Of a stretch of DNA of 64,000 nucleotides, positions 14,201-22,145 are shown piece by piece. This DNA is from Ectocarpus siliculosus (Eukaryota; Sar; Phaeophyceae; Ectocarpales; Ectocarpaceae). The stretch spans positions 3,427,126 through 3,491,125 of the forward strand of contig FN649742.1 in the NCBI GenBank assembly GCA_000310025.1, given 5' to 3'. Under the pieces are notes generated by a model. It worked only from the letters and a program-made list of their open reading frames with translations. It was not told the origin of the DNA and ran no database searches. A program made the translations under genes and the position numbers. Position 1 is the stretch's first letter; every line of letters starts with the position of its first letter.

Positions 14201-17200
14201 AACCATGTATCCCGCTTGCTCAAGCGTCTCCTTGATCGTCTTGGCAGATCTGGGCTCTGCCTCGGCAACCAGAACCCGTGCGTGGAAAAGGCCCGATCCC
14301 TCCTCCTCCCCGTCATCGTCCTGCTGGGGTGAGGGTTTACAGATCATGCTGTCAACAGAACTAGGCGGCGGTATTTGACGACATCCGTGGCAGCAGGGAC
14401 GACGCAAACCGGCGCCACCTAGGCAGGCACGAGTGTATTGTTGCAATCGACCTTGGACACTGAAATAGATATAGTAGTTGGTCATCGCGAATTTTCTCAA
14501 CACGCGTCAAGTGAAGGGTGGGATTAGTGGGTACGGGGTGGGTGGTGCTGCAACGTCACTCCACGGATGATCGCACGCGCGTTGCTGGTTTGAGGAAGGG
14601 GGGCAACATTCGCCAAGTCAAGCTAACCAAGCGAGGTTATTGCTGTAGCCGCCTTTGTGGGTCGGTGTGCGAGAGCCTCTGGTGTTGCGAACCTTGCTCG
14701 TGAAGAAACGATTACGCCCCCATGCAAGAGCACCCACCGCCTGGTGTTTCTCAAGATAACACAGCAGTACTTGAATCTCTCTTGCTGCATCACTACCAAG
14801 GTTGCCGTTGCTCGACTGTCGCTTCCTCACCTCGTGCCCTTCGGCAAACGACAACGAGCTCCCGTCGGTGGTCGTCCCTGCACAGCTTTCCCCGCCGCCG
14901 CTACCCCGACTTAACCCTAGCCCCCTCTTCCTTTTCTCACGCTTGGCCGCCGAAGCCGAAGCACACCCTCGGAGGTAGTTGTCCAGGTCCTCAAACTTTT
15001 TCCCAGACGAGAGAGCCGGGCGATTGGCGAGCCCCTTGCCCTTGTTCTGACCTGCTCCGTTCCCTTCTTCCAGCCTCCCTCTCCATGTGTGAGCCTCCCA
15101 CCCGCCCCCGCTGAACCCCCCACTCCCGTCCGCCCTGTGTCGACGCTGTTTCTTGGCTTGGCCGTCGTCGTCTCCATGGCTGCGAGGACGAGTAGGCAGG
15201 GCACCCGCAGCGGTTGATCGGGTAGAATCGCTGCCGCCGCCGCCGCCGCGTCGACGGCGGCGGCGCTCTTGCAGCTCGTCCGAGCTCACGCTCACCGGGT
15301 CTGTACCTTCTTCTTGTGCGCTGTAGAGGTCGTGCTGCTTCGCTCTTGGTCGCCGTCTTCGCGGTACGGAAGACCTGAGCGGCGGGACGCGTTAAGCGGG
15401 TGCAGAGAAACGAGGGCAGGGAGATCGTGCGGAGCACTTTTCAACCCTGCCTGCGGAAGGCGTACAATGGGCTTCTTGCGGCACGATCAGCCTCTATGGT
15501 ACATATACAGCAAATCCAATGATGTTACCACTACCCAACACCTCACCAAAGCATCCCCGGCTCACCTTGAAGAGTCAAGGAAGTCTGAGCGCTCGCACAC
15601 GGCAAGCTCTTCCGCAGTGAGGGCCTCCTGACGGGCGATAGCCGCCCGCGCCTTGTCCAGCAGAGCGTACACCTGTGGTGCGGTGATATTGCGCGGTTTT
15701 CGGTGGACGGATCGATGACATAAGCGCGGACTGCTGGAGGTGATGAGGACCACGCTTCCTCGCGCCCGTTGTCAATGAAAGGAATAGCAATTGAACCTGT
15801 CCCATCCGTCCGGACCGGCACTTGCTCCGTTGCGTCGCTGAGAATTTCTTTGGGAAGCCAATAAAGGCGAAGGTAAGGTTTGGGACAGCTTCAGGGCCTA
15901 GATTGTATGTGTGCTGTCAGTTTACCCGTCAAGGCCATAATCGTATTCCATAATCGTATGCCCACGAGCCGTCATTGTGCGAAATATCACATCGTCCCTA
16001 GATCGACTGTCATAAGCTCGATTGGTTTTAGAACCAACACCGCACCACTGCCGATAAGGGTGATTTCGGAAGATCTCGTCGAGAGCTTTCCTTAGACCTA
16101 TGGACCGTTTTTTCGCACCCTCCTGGTTGTGGAGCAATCGAGCTATAATATGAAGGTCGGTCCGCGGGGATGCGATCAACTACGGAGCTCACTCACCCTG
16201 AAACAAGACCCACACACGCGAACAGGTTTGTAAAAGTTCTGGGCGCCTCCTGCTAGGAACTCGTCCTCTCTCTTGCGAGCGTGCTGCCTCATCGTACTAG
16301 ATTCCGTCTCCTGCAGCGAGCGTCTCCGAGTATCCTTCTGCCCTTCCCCGCTGCCGCTGGAACCATCTGCACCCTCCCCCACCCCACCCTTTCCCACCGT
16401 ACCAAACTTGTTTTGCGTCTCGCCCGAGTCAAGGAGAGACAGCCCTTCTTTGTCCTCCTTGGCGCTACCCGCTCGATTTTCCCTTCCCCTTCTCGCTAGA
16501 CTTATGCTTTTCCACGAAACCTCGGACCAAGCCGTAGGGTCCCTGTCCTTCAGCCCCCCTGCGACGGGGTCGCCTTTGGGTCCTCCACCAGCTCCGCAAT
16601 GTCTTCCTGGCGCGGAAGCTCCCCCTCCTGCGTGCTGTCCCCCTTCCCCGCCCCCCGCCCCCGCTGTCGTGGATGACGGAGTTTTCACCTCCATCACGAG
16701 ACCCTCCTCTATCTGACGGCGGAAACTCGCATCCCTGCGAAGAGCGGACAGTTCTTGCCCGCTGAACAGCCGTGTGGCCACCTCCAGTTAAGCCAGCGGT
16801 CGGGGTCGATTGGATCGAGATCGGCGACGACCAGCGGGCAGTTGTCAGCTTGTAGAAGAACCTACGCTATTTCAAAGTACTGTTTTGCCCACACGAAGAA
16901 CAACTGCCTCGCCCTGACGTTGCCTTTGTATTCATCCTTCCTACAGCTGTTTCTATACATTTCGCGCACAAATGCTGACCGCGGTTCTGAAGGAGTCAAC
17001 GAATAGTGTAGGTCGTGGGTGCTAAGGATGGCAATATTTTCACTTTCCTCCGATGGCCCAGAGCGATGCAACACGTAAAACTGCAAAGATCTTACTTAGG
17101 ATCCGCAACCCACCCCCTCAAACACAATATCGTTTTCATCAGCAGGTCTTTGAAGCGATTCAGACAATTCTACGGGCAGTAAGTCGCATCCTCTAGACAA

Positions 17201-19210
17201 CCGAAGAAGTCAGACTGCGGGGGCCTTTAGTTCGCGTTCGCCCAAACACCCTACGCAGTAGCTAGACCTAGTCTTCACTCAATAGTACATGCGATGCACA
17301 CCTCCGTGAAAAAATCTTTGTCGGAAATAGCCGGATCGAGCAGCGACCCTTGTGGATCTCGTTTCTTGCGCGGGTCATCCGCGTCCTCTCGCGGGTCCTG
17401 CGACGAGTACAGCACACATCTTCGCAAAGTGAGAGACAGCAGTGTCGAACTGCCATGGTACTTGGCGGATAACCCTCAAACACCCTGGCCAGATGGAGTC
17501 GCGTGTCATGCTTTATAGCAGTGATGCTGCGATTGCCGTTGAATTTGCTATGTTGCTGACGTCTGCAGATGTACGTTTGCATGCCAGGGTAAATACAGGA
17601 TACACATAACCGCGAAGAAGCTTCAAACACACGACCGCACCCGCGTTCCCACAAGGGCGTTGCCAAGCCGGTGAGAGTCGGCAACAAGGCGACCCGAACA
17701 ACAGCAGAAAATGCCTCAATGGCTTTTTCTCTGGCACCAAAACTGTTCACGGCGAAGTCAACCTGTTGCGAGTACCATAGGACCGTTGCTTTCAGTATGT
17801 ACACTCCACATGCCCATTCTCCACCCCCAGCACCACCACCCTCACCGCCACCGTCAATTCCGGAATCGACAGGCAATGCTATATCAACACGCTTTCCCGG
17901 GTGCCAAACAAACACACGCTGCTGTCACCTCTCACCAGTACTCGGATCGTGCAGTAGTCCCCAGCGCATGCGAACGAGCTGGGAAACCGTTTCTCCCCCA
18001 GTGATCTGCCACCACTACCCTTGGCCTCCCACGCCTCGCCAGTTTTCACCCCAACTGTCATCGTCGACAGAGTGGTTGCTCTCATGGTGGCGTCTACGTT
18101 CTGTTCGCGCATGCCCGCCAACGAGGGAGAGGAAGACGACCCGGCCACTACCGACGACGAAGTTCCTGCTCCCGGAAGCGAAACCATGGCCCCATGTTTT
18201 GCCGCTTTCGCGCGGGAGAGCACGTTCGCTATACCCCCCGAGCCTCCGGCGCCGAATTTTTCGCACGGTAGCTCGATCACTTCCGCCGCACGGTCTACGG
18301 CTTCCCCCAAGTCTGCTTCTTCCCCTGTAGACGCCGCCCCTGCTGGTGGGCAATCAACCCGACGGCGGGCCTTTCTCGTTGGACCCGGAGGGCCCCCGAA
18401 TTCTCTCTGCATGTCGAGCGCGTTCTGTGGGCCTAGAAACTCGCCGCGCCCGCGCGGCCCCTCCATCGCAACGTTGGCGAGTCGCAGGTCTCGTGCGGCG
18501 TCTGCTACCGCAGTTGTCGTCTCTCCCATCCAAGTCAGCCAGATTTGACTCGCGGCATCCACGACGTAGTCGCACATGAGGCCGAGGATGCGGGTGGGTT
18601 TATCCTGCTCGGCTTCGATGTAGCGCACGATGCCCAAGGTGACGGCGTCTAGCGCCTTGTTTATGCTAGAAGCCAAGCACTTCTCGAGTTTGATCTCCCG
18701 TTCGCTCCACGTGCACGACGGGGTCGCTGCCGTTTGGTCGGCGGCGAGCGTGGTGAACGAGCTCGTTCCTGTCACGGCGAGACCCTTGTCGTTTACGACC
18801 CGATAAGAGTTACGGTAGACGGTCCCACTTGCTCCCTTCCCCTGCATGTAGCACTGGATGGACACAATCCCTGGCTCCGTTGCCGGAAACTTGCTCATCA
18901 TCTCCTTGAAGGCTTCCCTCCCGAGGTTCCGGACCGTGCCGTCCATGAACCGCACTGTTGCTATGCGTTGATGAGGGTTGTTGGGGTTAGTGGCGAACAG
19001 GCGTGTGAACCTCTCCTTGATGCTGGACTTTCGCAACGACCTCTTATTGAGGACATCTCCCGTTTTCGATGTGAAGAGCCAGACATGCGGTGCACCATCT
19101 CTGAACAAGATGGTGTCCGGAATCCCGAGCCGGAGGTTCGCGTTGCCGACGAGGTTTTCCATGGCCCATGACGGCGAGTGCGTGATATTTTCACGTGTCG
19201 AGGTCGACAT
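1722..19210 (-). CDS. Giant scaffold: pseudo-receiver, pseudo-alpha/beta-hydrolase, IQ, coiled coil, SAM, ankyrin
   Basis: The model has 22 exons and about 2,500 codons. Exons, 5' to 3' on the minus strand: 19210-17936, 16861-16197, 15672-15566, 15374-14771, 14323-14177, 13788-13563, 13227-12773, 12468-12301, 11845-11713, 11321-11062, 10631-10398, 9982-9068, 8580-8381, 7693-7501, 7088-6700, 6253-6115, 5482-4928, 4265-4068, 3568-3376, 2895-2774, 2265-2143, 1922-1722. All junctions keep frame, with a single break inside the second exon. Domain order: unrecognised N-terminal region (1-425), Cys-containing region (426-683), low-complexity linker, receiver (about 899-1100), alpha/beta-hydrolase fold (about 1175-1450), Gly/Ser-rich linker, six IQ motifs (about 1750-1905), coiled coil, SAM (about 2208-2275), ankyrin repeats (2399-2490). 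The receiver and hydrolase lack key catalytic residues. IQ motifs bind calmodulin in known families, so a calcium-responsive scaffold is an inference. The first-to-second exon join is the least certain; it could also be two genes, but exon phases argue for one. Confidence 0.75.
3611..3630 (-). repeat. C-run (G-run on plus) before an acceptor of gene 1
   Basis: A run of about 19 G on the plus strand is a poly-C tract on the coding strand, about 43-62 bases upstream of the acceptor of exon 3568-3376. It probably serves as part of the polypyrimidine tract. Confidence 0.75.
4106..4975 (-). other. SAM domain split by a GC-AG intron
   Basis: The first helix, AWSVDDVARWLQ, ends exon 5482-4928. The rest (TLTLTQYQEAFIAAAVDGAF, then LYDLNDDDLKSSLGVEHRLH, then RKKILNSI) begins exon 4265-4068. 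Joined, they form a complete sterile alpha motif with the expected W-S-x-x-D-V, D-G and L-x-x-L-G positions. The donor used is CAG|GCGAGA, a GC donor. Confidence 0.88.
5330..6950 (-). other. Coiled-coil region of gene 1
   Basis: The end of exon 7088-6700, all of 6253-6115 and the start of 5482-4928 encode highly charged, heptad-like sequence rich in Glu, Lys, Leu and Arg, for example EELRTLERKLVVLLEEQQRE. The frame is continuous across both introns. A role in dimerisation or as a spacer is inferred. Confidence 0.75.
6950..8520 (-). other. Six IQ (calmodulin-binding) motifs
   Basis: Exons 8580-8381, 7693-7501 and 7088-6700 encode a run of IQ-type motifs: IQGALRAYLALKR, IQTIFRGWRGRL, VQRNWRGYASRR, MQRVWRGALIRR, IQSLWRGVSGRR (the IQ falls on an exon junction) and IQRVFRGHTGRR. 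Spacing is about 20-25 residues, as in myosin necks and similar proteins. Several follow IQxxxRGxxxR closely, which in known proteins binds calmodulin or a related light chain. Confidence 0.9.
9905..12415 (-). other. Alpha/beta-hydrolase fold lacking Ser and Asp of the triad
   Basis: The domain is spread over five exons. Landmarks in order: FNLVVCHDLFDNYERM, then LLWNYPGQAFSEW (oxyanion-strand region), then the nucleophile elbow HLVGFGSGGAVATFYA, then IPVVCIQSTQNNFV (acid strand), then TCVVWMNAGHELFQEA. In active members the elbow reads G-x-S-x-G-G; aligning GFGSGG puts Gly1275 at the Ser position. Asn occupies the usual acid position (about 1401-1402). His1442 (in AGHELF) is kept. The fold is therefore recognisable but hydrolysis is unlikely. 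One of its introns has a GC donor at 11061-11060. Confidence 0.75.
12960..14281 (-). other. Degenerate response-regulator receiver domain (three exons)
   Basis: The beta1 strand and acidic cluster are in exon 14323-14177: RVLVAEAEP, where active receivers have two or three consecutive acidic residues. The phospho-acceptor turn is in exon 13788-13563: VVERDTPVMDGF. Aligning TPVMDG with the usual MPxMDG places Glu951 (codon at about 13735-13737), not Asp, at the acceptor position. The third exon holds LPIICLTSKA, keeping the switch Thr, and GCISKP, keeping the conserved Lys (about residue 1081). A low-complexity insert of about 90 residues separates the halves. Glu at the acceptor mimics phospho-Asp in studied receivers, so a constitutive, phosphorylation-independent receiver is inferred. 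Confidence 0.75.
15566..16861 (-). other. Cys-motif region of gene 1 with a reading-frame break
   Basis: Two adjacent exons. The first (16861-16197) opens after a TAG acceptor and reads CPLVVADLDPIDPDRWLN in frame. At about 16783 the frame must shift by one base to continue as SGQELSALRRDASFRRQIEE and run to the motif KPVRVCGSCFR at the donor (16197). The next exon (15672-15566) continues VYALLDKARAAIARQE. The joined CGSCFRVYALLDKAR motif supports the splice. The break is either a one-base assembly error or a 20-nt GT...AG segment removed in some way. Confidence 0.6.
17936..19210 (-). other. First exon and N-terminal module of gene 1
   Basis: This is a 425-codon open exon. The first ATG is at 19210; the frame is open upstream to about 19228 but has no earlier ATG there. 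It closes at a CTG|GTGAGA donor. The protein has a conserved-looking globular part (about residues 17-250, with a Lys/Arg-rich stretch and several Trp residues) and then a Ser/Ala/Gly-rich part. A Cys-x3-Cys pair (CAGDYC) sits just before the donor. I do not recognise the fold. A START-like or other lipid-binding fold is possible but nothing visible proves it. Confidence 0.6.
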
Positions 19211-21728
19211 AGCCGCGGTTCCACTCACTTGCTGTTACTACTGCAACTGTAAGCGTGCGGTGGTGGCACTTTGCCGTTTAGATCCTGGCCGAACCTATCT
19301 CCTCTCTTGTCCGAGGACGCATACAGAGGAGTTGTGCCAACACGCTTTCTTGGTGCAGGTTGACAGAGGTATTCTGCCGTCTCTACTCAAAGTCATGGCG
19401 TGCTGGGACCGGCGATATTAGGTATTATCCACCCGAGCCACGGATGTGGTAGACGACATCTGCGGTGGCGCAAGGGCAGAGCTGCAGGAAACGAGCGTCG
19501 CGTGTCTGCGCACAACGGTAAGGGCGGGATCTCGCCGCGTGTTTGTCGAAACGGAACATCGGCCTATTCGCTTGCTGCAAGTAATTATTCCTTAATTGCT
19601 GCATATTTTCGTACTTCCCGTGGAACGTTCCATGGAACTCCATGGACTTCCATGAACCATTCCACCAACAATAATGTAGTACTTACGCAGCAGTAGAGTG
19701 ATGTTGATGTTGTACAATCACTGCTGCATGATGGTGTTGACACACGTGAATGATAACCACAGACTAGCGGCCAGATGGGTGAGAGACGGGAGCACCAGGG
19801 GCAAGAATAATAATATAATAATAGGCTAGACGGGGTAGAGACGAGCGTGCCGAAGATGGCCGAGTGTACGAAAAAGCGTTGCCATCCATGCTCTATCTAC
19901 TATGTAGACGGACTGAGTGTGTAGAGATGTTAAATAAAAGACTGCTCGTGGAATGCACACATGCCCAAGGTAGCGGAAATTGGCAAAGCACGAGCAGGGG
20001 AGCTGCACCCAATACTCTCGCAAACCCGCACCTCGATACACGCATGCATCAAATTGACAGATTTGAAGAGCGTAAATCGTGCCGCCGCTACAGAGAACGC
20101 CGGAGAAGTTGGGAAGTAAATAAGAAGGTAGCAAGAGCTCGAGGCGGCGCAGATGAAAGCAGCGAAAATCGTCATATTGTTTAGGGTGCTCCAAGCGCAC
20201 AAGCCGTCAGGCAGGGCAAAACTAGGGATGGATCCAATCCCTACGATCGGGAAGAGACGCAAGGAAGCGAAAATGGCAGTACCGTATATGTACGGTATGG
20301 GAGAGGAGAGGTTGCCGATAATAGCTTGGGAGGCGAAGTGGCAAGCAAGAAGAGGGAGGGGTAAACAACCCACGGAGTGTCAAGGTTGTAGATGGCGTAT
20401 GGAAGGAGTTCGGAATTGACGAAGGTGATACGCTGGAAAACGGAAGGTCTTAAATTATGGAGAAAGATAATGGGTAGTCTTTCTGTGTGTGTTTTTATTA
20501 TTCCTTAATATTCCGTGCTTCTGCCGAGAGAGAACAGAAGAATCTAACCAAAGAACCAAGGAAAGGAGGGCCTCGATGTGTACGGAATTCTCAAGCTGTA
20601 AGCTTTATGAAGCTGCAAGCTTCAGTCTCTCCAACGGAATTACTCTTTGTCGCAGACCCTGTTATTCCGATACCCCCATCCGTGCCCGACCGTGTCTCAA
20701 AAGCCGATCTCGACCTATTGCTCTGTGCCTCGGCGGGTTTCGGCCGCCCACAAAAACAAGGACAACAGCATGCGATCTATCTCCGGAAGAGCAAACTTCC
20801 GTGAAGCAGTCATCATCACGATCTCACATTCTCGTTAGCGTAGCTCGGTGGAATAGGCAGCGGTGGTGGTGTAACCGGGTTGTTGCATTGTTCGTATTAA
20901 CATTAATATCGACCGCGCTACAGTACCCGGGACAAACAAATACAAAGAGGGTACATGCTCGAATCGGTAAAAAGCTAAAAGTCGCCTTGAGCACCGTACG
21001 AGGCAAATCGTTTACTGCCGACAATGCCTCATGGCTACATCTAAGCTACCCACATAACTTCGTAGTGCACCGTACGTTGTACAAGCACAAGGGGATTCAA
21101 AAACAAGCTGAAGTTCGCGTATCGCTCGTGCTTGAAATAACACCGACTCCGGGCTATCAAGCCCCGCCGAAGCTGAGATATCGTCACCGTAAAGGTTACA
21201 ATTTTGTGTGTGTGCTCTATATATCTGCCTTCGCTCTGGAAGCTCAGAGTTCTGGTTGATAGCGAGATACCTGGGCCCCTTTGTGTGGCCAGTTAAAACA
21301 ACGCCCACTACGCTCAAGTTCCGCCATTCTGCATACGTAATGCAACAGCCATGAGGTCATACCGATTCACTCGTCTCAACCACCGTGTGGTTCTTGCTTT
21401 CGGCTTGATTCGCCGGTCTTTTTTCGTTGTGCCGTTCGACCTGCGGAGGGACGGTCGGTCCTGAACGGCTGGGTGTTTCGGACGAAACAGACCCGTATAC
21501 AGGGGATAACCCCATTTTCTCCTCTCGAGAACCTACTGAAAAAAGGAACCCCCCCCCCACCCACCCATCCCCCCCCTTCTCCTCGTATTTATAAACCTGG
21601 GTGTCCACCTTCCACACCTCTCTCTGTCTCTCTCTCGAACAACGTCGCCGTCCTCCCGACCGAACAAACTTCTGCACTGCACCGAGCGGGCACATTTAGC
21701 CGCCGGGACGACGCAACACGCTTCTCTC
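19211..21728. other. Intergenic region between genes 1 and 2
   Basis: It should contain the 5' UTR and promoter of gene 1 and the 3' UTR of gene 2. AT content rises compared with the exons. A plus-strand open frame of 256 codons (20489-21259) has no motif, no splice support and no exon-like base composition. A C-rich run lies at about 21550-21572 and short CCATGGA-type repeats at 19626-19660. Nothing else could be supported. Confidence 0.5.
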
Positions 21729-22145
21729 TCAAGCGACCTCGACCAGGTGGTAGATCACCAAGCCCCCGAACCAACCCGCCCCCTTCCACTCGAGCACCAC
21801 GCTCGACTTCGCCTCCTCCAGCTCCACATCAGAAGCACCGACGGCGCCGCCCCCCCCCCTCGCGCCGTTACCGCCCGCCGCCTCGGGCCGAAGTTTAAAC
21901 GTCATCGTCGTCGGCGTGTCCGCCGGGTAGGTGACAGTCTCGCCCGCCCCGACGCCCGTCGACGCCTCCGCGGGCGCCCAGTCCGCGGTCGCGGCGGTGG
22001 CCCCCACGACGCGGAACGTCACCTTGCTCGTCGCGGAAAACTTTACGCTCACGGTGGAGGCGGCCGAGCCGGGGGCCGGGCGCCGGAGCGGGAACTCGTG
22101 CGTTTGTCGCCAGCCGATCGCTTTCGGGAAGATCGGGGCTCCTAT
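21729..22145 (-). other. GOLD-like beta domain
   Basis: A single 138-residue exon after the START domain. It alternates hydrophobic and polar residues (TVSVKFSATSKVTFRVVGA) and ends with the pattern VLEWKGAGWFGGLVIYHLVE, like the final strands of GOLD domains (L-x-W-x-N-x-x-S-W-x-x-x-x-x-x-Y-x-V). The middle is Ala/Gly-rich. GOLD domains mediate protein contacts in lipid-transfer and trafficking proteins. The assignment is by pattern only. Confidence 0.5.

Noticed and set aside
17268-17915. Minus-strand frame including CGVYILKATVLWYSQQVD as a possible extra exon of gene 1
   Set aside because: Looks partly protein-like, but no donor/acceptor pair fits the phases of the flanking exons as well as a direct 17936-to-16861 join; left as intron.
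20489-21259. Plus-strand open frame of 256 codons between genes 1 and 2
   Set aside because: No motif, low-complexity-free but non-exon-like composition, no splice partners; consistent with a chance frame in intergenic DNA.
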